64,000 nucleotides of DNA, taken from Anarhynchus alexandrinus (Eukaryota; Chordata; Aves; Charadriiformes; Charadriidae). The DNA lies in the NCBI GenBank assembly GCA_008711295.1, contig VUYV01000017.1:173303-237302 (forward strand). The letters are read 5' to 3'. The notes under the pieces are model-generated. The model was not told where the DNA came from, made no database searches, and worked only from the letters and a program-made list of their open reading frames with translations. A program made the translations under genes and the position numbers. The first letter of the stretch is position 1, and each line of letters opens with the position of its first letter. Of the stretch, positions 21,179-33,146 are shown in pieces.

Positions 21179-22170
21179 CTTTCACCAGCAGGACTGAGAA
21201 CACCATCTGGGCCCCCAGGCCCTTGACTACTGCCACCAGAGCTCTGTAGTCACTTTTGATACTGCCTAAATTTCCCTAGCAGTATCATTTGTGCCCCCTT
21301 GGAAGATCAGCAGGGGGTAGTAGTCAGAGAGTCGGACAAGCTTCAGCTGTCCCTACACAATATACTGGATCCAGGCGCCTGGCAAGGAGCAAACCTCTCC
21401 AGTTGATAGGTTAGGTCAACAGATAGGTGCCTCTATCCTCTGCAGCAAGGAGTCACCCACTACAATTAATCACTGTTTCTTCCTGGTGGTATTGCTTGGT
21501 TTAGGGTCAGATGGACCAAATCCTTTGCTTGAAGGCACATGAGGCTCCCCTTCAACTTTGAGGGCTGTGAACCTATTTTGTAGTTGCAAACCCTTAGGTG
21601 AGGTAGGAGCCTTCCTCTTTGTGCCAGAAGTCACCAGCTTTCACCTCCATTCTCCACTTCCATTCTCCAAAGGTTTCAGTTACCTTAACATTAGGGGTGG
21701 ACACTAACAGGTTCTCTACTGCACTCAGGGGTGGTGGCTTTTTGAGCTGTTGAGTCTTGGAGAAGATCTTGTCTATCTTCTTTCCTCTTCCATGATGCTG
21801 TGCAGCCTGCTCATTTCTTGCTTACAGGAGCACAACTGTGCTCTTGGCAGCACAGATCCTCCAAGACAGCACACTTCTTGCAGGAAGAGAATGATCTCAC
21901 CTGGCATGAGAGAGGGACCCCCAAGCACTTCCTACAGCCTCGGAGAGTTGCATCCACCACCCAGTGCCCAGTCTGTGTCAAAGCCTTTACCCTGGCAGAG
22001 GCAACTACTCCAACACCTGCTGGGGAAAGTGCTCTGTGCCATGTCAGTGCCATGTCTAAGACTGTTACAGTGGTGCAAATTCAACTGAGGCCCCCTTCTT
22101 TACAAACTGCTGTACCTGTTGGTTGTACTCTGGGACATGTTGTCTAGGCCTGTCTTTTATAGGGTCCTCT
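21179..22170 (-). mobile_element. CR1 LINE ORF1 remnant with GDSL/SGNH esterase and Cys-rich domain
   Basis: On the minus strand a Cys-rich zinc-finger-like segment (CRKCLGVPLSCQ ... SCKKCAVLEDLCC) is encoded at 21811-22053. It is followed by an esterase-like region with GDSLLQR (21437-21457) and PLLIFQGGTNDTAR (GTND at 21284-21295). PHD/zinc-finger plus esterase is the known ORF1 layout of full-length CR1-like elements, and GDSL and GxND are blocks I and III of the SGNH hydrolase fold. Several stops lie between the motifs, so it is dead. The C-terminal end of ORF1 and the start of ORF2, including the endonuclease, are missing at the LTR junction. Confidence 0.75.
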
Positions 22171-24426
22171 CCAGAGCACCAGCTAAAAGGGTCCTTAGTC
22201 CTGCCTAACTAATAGGCCATTGGAACAAAAGCTTCAGGCACAATGGGTCAAGAGCAGCTAGCTGATCACGCTCATTAGAAGCTGCTAGAGCTTCCTTGGG
22301 ACCACACCATTGAGACTCCCTTTAATCCCCCCTTTCCTGACAGCAGGTCTCCAAAGCTGAAGCTCTACAAAGATGTAACACTGAGAACAATAAATAGTAT
22401 ATGTTTCCCTGCATACAGATTTAAGCATTTCTCTTAAACTGACTGCTTACACCAACAGATATCAGAGCAGTCTCACTCTGTGCCATTCAAAAGGGAAGAA
22501 ACGCCAGTAACTCCACCACCTGCACCAAGTATGAAGAATTTTTGGATTTACCTCAAGATGTTTCCAGCATTGGAGCAGCTGAAAACTAACAGATTAATTT
22601 CCAAACCTCTTTAGTCAGTGAGGCCTGCTAACAAGCTGCCAAAGCAATTGCTGCAGTGGTTAGCCCCTCTTTGGCCCTCTGAAGAGGCAGGGCAGGGAAA
22701 AGTCTGCCTAGTAGGCAACTGAACAAAGCCAGGTACTAGGCATTTCCTTTTCGACTAAGTAAGAGACCTAGGAACTAGCAATGAGTCAGGAGTACCTGGG
22801 TTCCTGTTACATTTTACATAACTAAAGGAGTGCCTCTGAGGGTTTTAGTAAGAAATGTCTTGCTAAATGGCAGATTCAGGTGTCCTCTCGCATTACTCTC
22901 CTCCTCCTTTAGACTAAAAAGGAAACTGTTATCTCCTTCCCCAAGTGTTCAACACTTGATTTATATCAAGTTTTGTCTTCCTTTCTTCTGTTTTTGTTGG
23001 TTTTGTTTGTTTGTTTGTTTTTAAATCTATGAAAAGAACAGGGGAACAGCAACAAGTTAAAATTAAACAACAGAATTTTGACTGAAGCATACTGAATGTC
23101 AGCTGCTGAAATATGTCTTCAGGCCGGACATCTTCCCCATCCTACTCTGTCAAAGGGACTGTTTCACCTGCCAGAAGTGTTTTTTCCTATGTCAGGTATC
23201 TCAAGCTTCTGCCACTGCATGTTATCTCTATTCGTCCCTGCAGGGATCCTCATTCATGCAACGTCTAAGATGTAATTCAGTTTCTGTGTAAAGAAAATTT
23301 AACATCACCTCTAACCTGTTCACACAAAGACAGCCTAGCCTTAAAGTCATCGAGTCAGTGCAGAGCTTCTACACAAAATTAAATGAAAAAAAAAGAAGCC
23401 TAAAACAAGTAATAGAAGCTTTTTACATTAAATATTTGACAAGTTACAAAGATTTTTATACAGATCTCCTGTGAAAATGAGCACTAGGTGTGAGATTCTC
23501 TCTGGGAACAATTATCCTTAAGAAAAGTTATTGGTATTTAGGGAAGGCTTTACTTCTGTCTCATAGGCAGCTTGAAGCAGGAGAGAAACACCTTCTGTGA
23601 AAACGCTGTTTTGAAGCATCTACAGGTGCACCATATAAATATTATCAGGGCATGGCTAGGGGACAGACTTCAGATACTTGGCCAGGCAGGGCTTCTGGCC
23701 TTCTCCAGGGATATAGGCAACAACTCAGCAGGGAGAATGTGAACCAAATGTGAAAAATTGCTGCAGGATCAGCTGAGTGGTTATTCCACAGTGGGAACTT
23801 TGAGTAAGGCATTGCCCAGTCTCAGATACCATGGTCACCATAAGCTGTTTGTGAAGCAATTCTACTTGAAGGCTATTTGAATGTCACAGGAAGAAAAACT
23901 AGAGACAATATTTTTGTGTATCAGCTGTAGTAGGATAATGCATTAGTGGATCTGTTGTTCTAATGCAGAAAATTATGCTCAGAGATCCAAATTCTTTTCC
24001 CAACAAGCTCCTGATCTGCTGAATAACTTCATTTTGTTGATGAGAGAACATTTTGTTTTCACCAAAATAAAGGGAAGATCTGAGAGAAATGGCTTTTAAA
24101 AATCAGTGGTATGCAAACAAACTAAAGGTATATTTGTGAAATTAATTGGATTTCTGAATTCCATCTCTTGCACTATTATGTTAATTGGGCTAACAGATAT
24201 TAAGGTTATGGGCCTGGGACAAAAAAAGGATTTCTCTGTCCACACTTTGTTTTTCAATCATACTTCCAGCCTAGTGAGAACACTTTATGCTGAAATTGGT
24301 GTACACATTTGAAGCCCCTAAAGTCCTTCATGCTACCCTGGTCATGCCAATACTACGTACCACATCTGGCATCTTTTGTTGTGGTACATGTCACCTGCCT
24401 CTATTTCACTGGTCCTCGTGGCATCC
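22171..24426. other. Gene-free stretch
   Basis: Intergenic sequence without a recognisable gene. A (GTTT)n tract lies near 23002-23020. The first 150 bases may still belong to the 5' part of the adjacent CR1. Confidence 0.45.
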
Positions 24427-24740
24427 TGTCCTGGTTTGAGGTAAAACAGGACCAATTTTGTTCCGTAACTTCACTTTTAGCTAGGCCTCTTCTAACTACT
24501 GAGTCCAGTGTGGGACTTCCCCAGTGCCAGCTGGTGACGTGATTGTCATCCTGGGAGCTTGATATGGTTTTGTGTATATCTCATGATTTCCTTTTTATTT
24601 TATTATTAGTATTTCATTGAAGTAGTTTAATTCCTTCTAAACTCATAAGTGTCTCTCTCTCTTCTGCCTCTGTCTTTGGAGAGTTAGGGGAGAGCATCTG
24701 TTGTTCCACCTGAGTGGCCAATCTGGCTCAAACCTCAACA
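24427..24740 (+). mobile_element. 5' LTR of a degraded endogenous retrovirus
   Basis: The segment begins TGTCCTGGTTTGAGG, a start common in avian LTRs, and ends AACCTCAACA just before a primer-binding site. At 314 bases it is short and may carry internal deletions. I saw no clean TATA box or polyadenylation signal in it and no matching 3' LTR downstream. Confidence 0.65.
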
Positions 24741-24747
24741 GATTTAT

Positions 24748-24765
24748 TGGCACCCAATGTGGTGC
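24748..24765 (+). other. Retroviral primer-binding site, tRNA-Lys type
   Basis: TGGCACCCAATGTGGTGC differs from the tRNA-Lys(1,2)-type site (TGGCGCCCAACGTGGGGC) at three positions, two of them transitions. It lies 7 bases after the LTR end, as expected. Confidence 0.75.
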
Positions 24766-25278
24766 TTGAGCAGGGCTGGACCAGAGCTGTGATTGATTGC
24801 CTGAATAGTTTGAATTCCCACTTGCTCAGAGATCAGAACAGACAGCTCACATCATGTCATTCTTACATGAAATGTTATATTGTGCCTTTAGAGACCTTTG
24901 TTTGCAGTTAATTGAGTCAGCTCGGTTTGACCTGCCAAATGTGTTGCACAGTTTATTTACTCTTTGTGTTTTTGTGCGAAGGTTTAAATGTGCTGTTTTG
25001 GTGTGTTTGCAATTCAGATGTATTATACGATTAGTTGGATAACGGCTCTACCTCCATATGTTGGGCATCGCGTGATGGATTCCGTTACTAATTACACTTT
25101 TGGTTTTACCTGGGGAAAGTTTACTTTGCCCTCTGGTGTTCACACCAAAGTGAACCATCGGAGCGGGGGGATGGAAACCTTTCGGGCCATTTGGGTGCGG
25201 GTTGTTACTTTCTTATGATCGTGATTTTGCGGTTGGTGTTGCCGACCGTGGTGCGGGGGTGGTTTCTCACGAGCATCG

Positions 25279-26366
25279 GTGCGGCGTAGCCACAGGGTAA
25301 CATGCGCCACTGCCACTCACACCCCTGGCGCTGCTCCCCCTCCTGCACCGGCATCACCCCCCCGGCCTGGACAGGCAGCAGCCCCGCCGGCCCCGCACCG
25401 GCACAGGTCAGTCCGCAGCCCCTGGGAAAGGCCACACCGCCGTCTGCTGCACCGGCACTGGCTGCCCCCCACACCTGTAGTGGTAAAAGCCACGCTGCTG
25501 CCTGTGCAGGCAAAAGTTACCCCTGCCTCCACAATAAGCACTGCCACTACTCCAGCTGCTCCTACAGAGAGTACCGCTGCTACTCAAACTCCATCAGAAG
25601 CACTACAAGTTGCTCTGGTGACCAGGAAGCAGAAAAAGAGGTCACCTCATTCCCCTGTCCCTTACAACAAGGACAAGCTCAAGCCAGATAGCTTGGGAGA
25701 GAGTTCTGATGGAGATGCAGGAGAAGGTCCTTCTAAAGCAGATCCAGGAGAGGGTCCTTCTCGGGCAGTGTCCCGCAAGAGGAGGACTCAGATGTAGAGT
25801 TAATTGTTAAATCCTTCTCTATGAAGGATTTGTGAAATATGAGGAAGGATTTTAGTCATCATGAAGATGAAACACTTATCTCCTGGTTACTCCAATGCTG
25901 GGACAATGGGGCTGGTACCATAGACTTGGACAGCAGAGAAGCAAGGCAAATGGGAAACCTGGCTACGGGTGGACGTAAAGATAAAGCGACGGAGAGAAAG
26001 ACAAATTGGGGCAACTGGTGTCAGGCGTAAAGGGCAAATATCCCTTTAAGGATGATATCGAATGCCATCCAGGCAAATGGACCAGCATGGAAAAAGGTAT
26101 AAAGTACATTAGAGAACTGTGTGTGAGAGGTGATTTATAGTGAGTGCCAAGTGATTGTAGACCCTGATGAAATGCCATGCAAACGATCTGTGCTGAGAAA
26201 GTTTGTACAGAGTGCACCATCAATGTGTTCCCACACATTGTCAGCAATAATCTGGAGAGGATCTGATGCCGACACATCAGCTGTAAAGGAAGTGGCTAAC
26301 AAAGTACAACAGTATGAAGACAGATTTATTAGCGCCCAATGTCTACCAAAGTCTTTTAGAGCTTGA
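25279..26366 (+). pseudogene. Broken gag-like region of an endogenous retrovirus
   Basis: The region follows the LTR and primer-binding site at the position of a gag gene. A first frame (25279-25797) is Pro/Ala-rich and then charged, and ends with TAG at 25795. Related coding sense resumes in other frames at 25839-26030 and 26130-26366. These show stretches such as MRKDFSHHEDE and ISWLLQCWDNGAGT that I associate with gag proteins of avian endogenous retroviruses, a memory-based call. At least two frameshifts and several stops separate the pieces. No protease, pol, env or 3' LTR follows, so only the 5' end of a provirus remains. It is non-functional. Confidence 0.65.
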
Positions 26367-26680
26367 CTGTTTCCAGGTCACTTTTTTCATACACAACCTG
26401 GGACACCCCTCTCTACCAGTCAGCCCTTGTATGTGGAGCCCTGACTAACTTGTGAGAAAGTATGGAGAGGCATGGGCCTATATTTTATTCAAATAAAAAG
26501 CCCTATTATTCAGTTGGTCTGTAGGTCTCAATGTAGGTGAGCAACAGCTGTGTGAAGAGCTTATTGCCTTTTCAGCAGTGGTGCAGCTGGGTGTAGCACC
26601 TTCTGCTTCCAGTGGGAGAGTGGATAGGGATATGCTTGGGAGGGACCAGATAGTGTCCTACACAGGAGCTGGAGAGGAGC
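26367..26680. other. Gene-free stretch
   Basis: Sequence between the gag remnant and a CR1 tail. Nothing recognisable was seen; it may include further decayed retroviral DNA. Confidence 0.4.
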
Positions 26681-27649
26681 AAAATCACAGAATCGCAGAA
26701 TCACAGAATAGTCAGGGTTGGAAGGGACATCTGGAGATCATCTAGTCCAACCCCCCTGCCAGAGCAGGGTCACCTACAGCCGGTTGCACAGGACGGCCCC
26801 CAGGCAGGTTTTGAATGTCTCCAGTGGGGTAGACTCCACAACCTCTCTGGGCAGCCTGTGCCAGTGCTCTGCCACCCTCAAAGTAAGGAAGTTTCTCCTC
26901 ATGTTTAGATGGAACTTCCTATGTTCAAGTTTGTGCCCGTTACCTCTTGTCCTATCACCAGGCACCACTGAAAAAAGACTCTTCCCATCCCCCTGGCACC
27001 CTCCCTTTAAGTATTTGTAAGCATTAATAAGATCCCCCCTCAATCTTCTTTTCTCTAGACTAAAAAGACCCAAGTCCCTCAGTCCTTCCTCACAAGAGAG
27101 ATGCTCCAATGTCCTAATCATCTTTGTAGCCCTTTGCTGGACCCTCTCCAGCTGTTCCCTGTCTTTCTTGAACCGGGGAGCCCAGAACTGGACACAGTAC
27201 TCCAGATGCAGCCTCACCAGGGCAGAGTAGAGGGGGAGGATGACCTCCCTCGACCTGCTGGCCACACTCTTCTTGATGCACCCCAGGATGCCATTAGCCT
27301 TCTTGGCCACCAGGGCACATTGCTGGCTCATGGTCATCCTGTTGTCCTCTAGGACTCCCAGGTCCTTTTCCACGGAGCTGCTCTCCAGGAGGTCAGCCCC
27401 CAACCTGTACTGATGCATGGGGTTATTCCTCCCCAGGTGTAGTACCCTGCACTTGTTCTTGTGGAATTTCATAAGGTTTCTCTCTGCCCAACTCTCCAGC
27501 CTGTCCAGGTCACGCTGTAAGGTGGCACAGCCTTCTGGAGGTGTCAGCCAGCCCTCCCAGTTTTGTGTCATCAGCAAACTTGCTGATGGTACACTCTATC
27601 CCTTCATCCAGGTCATTAATGAATATATTGAACAGGACTGGACCCAGAA
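26681..27649 (-). mobile_element. CR1 LINE, 5'-truncated, minus orientation, long open ORF2 C terminus
   Basis: The 3' tail lies at 26681-26715 (repeats of ATCACAGAATC on the plus strand). Reading the minus strand from 27649, the catalytic block FADDTKLGG is near 27555-27585 and then a frameshift occurs. One long frame follows (27577 to 26774, 267 codons) with [49 protein letters not shown] and [18 protein letters not shown]. The 5' truncation falls just before the catalytic block. Its long open frame suggests a younger copy than its neighbours. Confidence 0.95.
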
Positions 27650-28734
27650 AAATGGTATGAAGCAACTCTGTTCTTGCAGTACAAGCCATGTAAGCAGGCT
27701 GTGTTCAGTGGATGTCATTGTGGGCTTCTGCCTTGATGGCTGATTAGGAAATTGGAGTTGTTTTGGGCTGTGTTGGTAATGCTCAACTGGGACTCTGGGC
27801 AGAAAGGAAAACATGGTAGGCTGTGAAATCCAGATCGTTGGGTGGACAGTGCTGGTGTTGCTGTGGTTGTCTGTGGAGGTGGTGAGGCAGGGTTTGACTC
27901 AAGAACAGACACATGGTCTTCTCTAACAACTTTCAGGCAGTAGTTTCCTTTGTGGTGCAGGAAGCCCTTCTTCTTGGCATGCTTCCTGTTCCTGGTTTGG
28001 CAAGATGATCACCTGATTTGCTGTGGGAATAGCAATGTATTTTGTGAAGCAGATGATGTGAACTTGTGAGATAAGTGCTGGTGCAAGAAAACAGCTTTTT
28101 CTGTTCCTGCTAATCTTCCAGATGACTGCTTAAGTGCTGCTTATTGGTAGCTCTCAAGGCAAAGACTGCAGCATTAACCTTAAGGTTGCTCAGATGGGCT
28201 GTAAATACAGCCAGGCTCAGCCAGGCTTTTCATCTGTAAATAGAGAACATCCTTTTGCCACCTGTATTGCTATTAACTGATGTGATCTTAACATAAAAAA
28301 ACACTTAAATACATCTATTAACTGTTTTTTTCAGCACTGACACGACATCTTTCAAGATCAATATTGTTTGAAGTAAAGGCAAGATTGATACAGGTGTCTC
28401 AGTTCAATACATGTTTCTCAGCTCAGCATATTTCATGGTATCTTCATGGAAATTGAGTGCCTGCTCATGGTAATTACAACTGGAAAGAGTATGCAGCATT
28501 TTTTCTCTTAGTCATTTATAGCCTCAGAATTCTGAGTGCTGCCAGAAGTTTTTGCATTTCACAACCACGATGCACACGCTACTTGCCTGTGCCACATTTC
28601 TGTTCTGAGAATCCGGAGTTAGGAACTGCATAGGTATTGCTTTTTCTGGCTTTGCAATAATTCAGCAAATTGAAAAATTCAGTGTTGAGTTTCTTGGCAT
28701 GATCTTGTGTAGAAGCCATTTCAAATAACCACAA
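27650..28734. other. Gene-free stretch
   Basis: Intergenic sequence without a recognised repeat or exon. Confidence 0.45.
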
Positions 28735-28940
28735 GTGGCTGAAGCTGGTCAGCACCTCTGGAGATCACCCTGTCCAACCCCCATGGTCAACTACAGCAAG
28801 TTACTCACTGCCTTGCACAGGTGGACAGACTCCACAACCTCTCTGCTCTAGAGTGTTTGACCACATTCATGGTGAAAAACGTTTTACTTATTTCTGGTCT
28901 GAACTTTGCATGCTCCCTCTTGTATCTCTTGTTTTTCACC
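28735..28940 (-). mobile_element. CR1 LINE 3' end remnant, minus orientation
   Basis: The sequence around CACCTCTGGAGATCACC, GTCCAACCCCCATGG and AGACTCCACAACCTCTCTG is the reverse complement of the CR1 C terminus and 3'UTR. It is old and diverged. It lies back-to-back with the next plus-strand CR1. Confidence 0.85.
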
Positions 28941-29014
28941 TATTGATGTGCACTTCTTAAAAGAGTTTGGCTCTGCCTTCTCTGTATCCTCCCATGAGGA
29001 AGCTGAAGATCAAA

Positions 29015-30768
29015 GAAAGCACACCCCCCAATGAATATGACTGGCAAACTGGTAACAATGGACAAGGAGAAGGCTGAGGTACTCAACGGCTTTTTTGCCT
29101 CAGTCTTCACTGGCAACCTCTCTTCCCACACCTCTCAAGTGGATGGACTGCAAGGCAGGGACTGAGAGAGCAAAGTCCCTACCACTGTAAGAGAAGATCA
29201 GGTTCAAGGCCACCTGAGGAAAATGAACATACATAAGTCTATGGGACCCAGCGAGATGCATCCCGGAGTCCTGAGGGAAGTGGCAGATGTAGTTGCCAAG
29301 CCACTCTCCATGATATTTGAAAAGTCATGGCAGTCTGGTGAAGTCCCTGGTGACTGGAAAAAGGGAAGCATTGCACCCATTTTTAACAAAGGTAGAAAGG
29401 AGGACCCTGGGAGCTACCAAACTGTCAGCTTCACCTCTCTGCCTGGGAAGATCATGGAACAGATCCTCCTAGAAACTATGCTAAGGCACATGGGGGACAG
29501 GGAGGTGATTTGAGACAGCTGGCATGGCTTCACCAAGGGCAAGTCCTGCCTGGCCAACCTAGTGGCCTTCTATGATGGAGTGACTACATCAGTGGACAAG
29601 GGAAGAGCTACGGATGTCATCTATCTGGACTTCAGTAAGGCCTTTGACACAGTCTCCTACAACATCCTGTTCTCTAAATTGGAGAGGTATGGATTTGATG
29701 GGTGGACTGTTTGGTGGATGAGGAATTGTCTGGGTGGTCACATCCAGAGGGTAGTTGTCAATGGCTCAATGTCCAGATGGAGATCAGTGACAAGTGGTAT
29801 CCCTCAGGGATCTGTACTGGGACCAGTACTGTTTAATATCTTCATCAGTGACACAGACAGTGGGATTGAGTGTGCCCTCAGCGAGTTTGCAGAAGACTTC
29901 AAGATGAGAGGTGTGGTTGACACGCCTGAGGGATGGGATGCCATCCAGAGACACCTGGACAAGCTCAAGCAAGTGGGCCCGTGTGAGTCTCATGAGGTTC
30001 AACAAGGCCAAGTGCAAGGTCCTGCACCTGGATGAGGAATATCCCCAGTATCAACATAGGCTGAGGAATGAAGGGATGAGAGCACCCCTGCTAAGAGGGA
30101 CTTGGGGGTACTGGTGGATGAAAAGCTGGACATGAACTGGCAATGTACGCTTGCAGCCCATAAAGCCCACTGTTTTCTGGCCTGCATCAAAAGAAGTGTG
30201 GCCAGCAGGGTGAGGAAGGTGATTCTGTCCCTCTGCTCTGGTGAGACCCCACCTGGAGTACTGTATTCAGCTCTGGGATCCTCAGTACAGGAAAGTTATG
30301 GACCTGTTGGAGCGGGTCCAGAGGGGGGCCATGAAGATGATCAGAGGGATGGAATGCCTCTCCTATGAGGAAAGGCTGAGACAGTTGAGGTTATTCAGCC
30401 TGGAGAAGAGAAGGCTCGAGGGAGACCTTATTGCAGCCTTTCAGTACTTAAAGGGGGCTTGTAAGATGGGACAAACTTTTTGATAGGGCCTGTTGCGATA
30501 GGACAAAGCATAATAGTTTTAAACTGAAAGAAGGTAGATTTAGACTAGAGACAAAGAAGAATTTTTTTACAGTGAGGGTGGTGCAACACTGGAACAGGTT
30601 GCCCAAAGAGGCTGTTGATGTCCCATCCCCGGAAACATTCTATGGCAGGCTGGACAGAGCTCTGAGCAGCCTGATGTAGTTGAAGATGTCCCTGCTCGTT
30701 GCAAGGGGGTTGGACTAGATGACCTTTAAAGGTCCCTTCCAACCCAAACTATTCTATGATTCTATGAA
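29015..30768 (+). mobile_element. CR1 LINE ORF2 and 3'UTR with tail, plus orientation
   Basis: A 1.75 kb CR1 copy with a complete 3' end (TTCTATGATTCTATGAA at about 30752-30768). RT landmarks are [14 protein letters not shown] (29223), [14 protein letters not shown], then a stop at 29511, [14 protein letters not shown] (29615), [19 protein letters not shown] (29800-29855), a damaged catalytic block (EFAEDFKM, 29884-29905), and the C-terminal segments [21 protein letters not shown] (30315-30380) and [20 protein letters not shown]. Several frameshifts make it inactive. The catalytic ADD is changed to AED. Confidence 0.95.
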
Positions 30769-30779
30769 GTTGAAGAAGC

Positions 30780-31065
30780 AAGAGATCTCCCCAGATCTCC
30801 CATCCCTTTTCCAGGTTAACAGAGGGCTAGGGGCCTCTGCTGAACTTGCTCCAGTGTATCCAAGTCTTCCCTGTGTTGTTGGTGATCCAAAACTGGAACC
30901 AGCAACTCAGAGCCACCTCAGAAGTCCAGAGCAGGATAACTTCCTTAGACCTCCTGTCTGTGCCTTTGCCAGTACAGCCAAGAATATGGCTGGCCTTCTT
31001 TGCTGCAATGCTGTTTCCCAGACGATCAGCCCTAAGGCTGTACTGCTGCATGGGATAGTCATAAA
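30780..31065 (-). mobile_element. Old CR1 LINE fragment, minus orientation
   Basis: It starts about 15 bases after the tail of the previous CR1. On the minus strand it encodes a diverged CR1 C-terminal segment (YSLRADRLGNSIAAKKASHILGC near 30985-31050). It has no 3' tail and is ORF2-internal. Confidence 0.75.
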
Positions 31066-32756
31066 AAATAACCGTTTACTGCAGTTTGTCTGGATCAGTG
31101 AGGAGCACAAATTCTGAACTAGTCAAGAGATTTTGCCTAAGAACACACAAATGAATTAATTTTGTGTCTTTGGTTTAGAAACTTGGATTGGGATTGGAAG
31201 TCTGTGGAGTACTCAATGTTTTCACCTTTGCTTTCTCCCCATTGACTTTTATGTGAAGGAACAGGTAGACACTGTTGCTCTGTTAAAAATGCTCAAGAGG
31301 CCAGAGATCAAAATATTCTTTATCTTGCATAAACTGTCCCTGTCTTGCAGCACAGTTACTAAAGAAATTATCCCAATAGGCAGACTGAAGTGAATGTTGT
31401 GTGGTCAGTGGTTGTATCTCCCTGTGATAGCTGAGCCACAACCCGGTTACCAGGGGATTTCTGCACGCTGTAAACCTTGAAACCTAGCAAAACAGGTGGT
31501 TTCCAAGAAATTATTCTTCAGAAACCTTAGAGTAGTCACAACCAGTACTTACATGTCTAAAGGTTCCAGGGAGGTCTCTACCACACTGCCACAGCAGAGT
31601 TGTCAGGCACTTGGGGTATCATGGGCTGAAGGTCCGCAGTTTCTTATCCTGGTATAGGTAGGCAGAAGATCTGCACCGTGATTAGGCTCGAAAAGTGTCA
31701 GCTGTGTCCAACATGATTATGACTTCTCAAAAGTGAGTTTGGAGCATGAATGGACACTGTCTCAGGTCTGTCCTACAGAGGTCACTGCAAACCCACTTCT
31801 GAGACAACGGCAATGCTGTTTCGCAATACCGTCACACTAACACTGAATGCAGGCTGAAGGCTCTTTGTCTATAAACAGTATTGGTACCTCGTGCCTGTTT
31901 GCACAGTGACAAATAAAAATGTCATGTATTCTTCATAGACAGATTCCATGTAACTGTGAGAGCAAGGCATTAGCAAGCATTGTTTTGACAACTTCTCTAA
32001 GCCAGAAAAAAAAAAAAATTAGGACTCCAAGTCATTCTGCTTTTTAAAGATGGACCCTGAACTCTAAGTTAGGATAAAACTTGCACAGTCTTGAATTTCT
32101 TATTTTCTCCTGCCTTATGCTGATCTGTAGTTTCAAAGATCCCTGTGACATTGTTTCTATGATTTTTGGTGAAAGATTTTTATCGTTTGGTAATACTTAA
32201 GAGTGGTGAAATAAAGTGAAAAATGCAAATGCTACCTTTGAAAAAACAGTTTCAACATTTGGATGATTGCATTTTAGGAAAAAGTTCTGTCAAATGTTAG
32301 CCCTCACTTAACTGCAACGTGATTATATTTAATAATGGGTTTATTTTTCAGATTAGTATTTAAGTGTTTATCTGCAGTGTTGGAGTGCAAGGAGTGAAGG
32401 AAGATATGGTGCTTCTTTTCCCATGACACTGTTTTAGGAACCGTGTTTCAAACCACTGAAATAAGCTTTAGGAAAAAAGCCTAGTTCATGCTTCTTTCTA
32501 CATCCTACATTAGTCTTTTAAAAATGTATACTACAGGAGCACATACAGGTTGCCAGACTAGGGCCTCATGGTGTTTGATTCAGCACCTTCTCGATTCATG
32601 AGCTGATGAAGCCCCAGCTTTGCCTCTGGTGGGGCTCAGCAGCCAGTGCTTGGAGAGTCTGTGAACTCTATTTTCCTATGCATGAGTCCAGGGATTAGAG
32701 CTTAACCACCTCTCAGAGTGACCCTGGTCAAACTCCAGACGTGTGGTAAAATGTCA
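31066..32756. other. Gene-free stretch
   Basis: Intergenic sequence. A poly-A run lies near 32008-32020. No gene or named repeat was seen. Confidence 0.45.
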
Positions 32757-33146
32757 CAGCAAGTCATGCCTGACAAATTTGGTGGCCTTTTATGAAGGGG
32801 TTACAGCAGCAGTGGACAAGGGAAGAGGAACAGATGTCATCTACCTGGACGTGTACAAAGCGTTTGACACTGTCCCACACGATATCCTGGTCTCTAAATT
32901 GAAGAGACATGGGTTCGACAAATGGATCACTTGGTGGATAAAGAACTGGCTGGACGGTCGCACTCAAAGAGTTGCGGTCAACGGCTCGATGTCCAGGTGG
33001 AGACCAGTGACAAGTGGCATTCCTCGGGGGTTGGTACTGGGACTTGTACTGTTCAACGTCTTTGTCGGCGACATGGACAGTGGGGCCGAGTGCACCCTCA
33101 GCAAGTTTGCCGATGATACCAAGCTGTTTGGCGAGGTAGACATCTG
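32757..33146 (+). mobile_element. CR1 LINE ORF2 internal fragment (RT blocks A to C)
   Basis: One open frame covers [34 protein letters not shown] (block A), [14 protein letters not shown] (block B, with PQG changed to PRG) and [13 protein letters not shown] (block C). It is very similar to 229-610 of this window, roughly nine bases in ten or better by eye. It is cut at both ends: the start falls at GCAAGTCATGCC, and the end is only about 4 bases past the position where 1-935 continues into GCTGGAGGAG. Confidence 0.93.

Noticed and set aside
21750..22147. Plus-strand ORFs of 112 and 115 codons
   Set aside because: They are antisense to the CR1 ORF1 Cys-rich region and are shadows.
25205..25547. 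Gly/Ala-rich minus-strand ORFs
   Set aside because: They are antisense to the Pro/Ala-rich gag-like segment; composition artefact.
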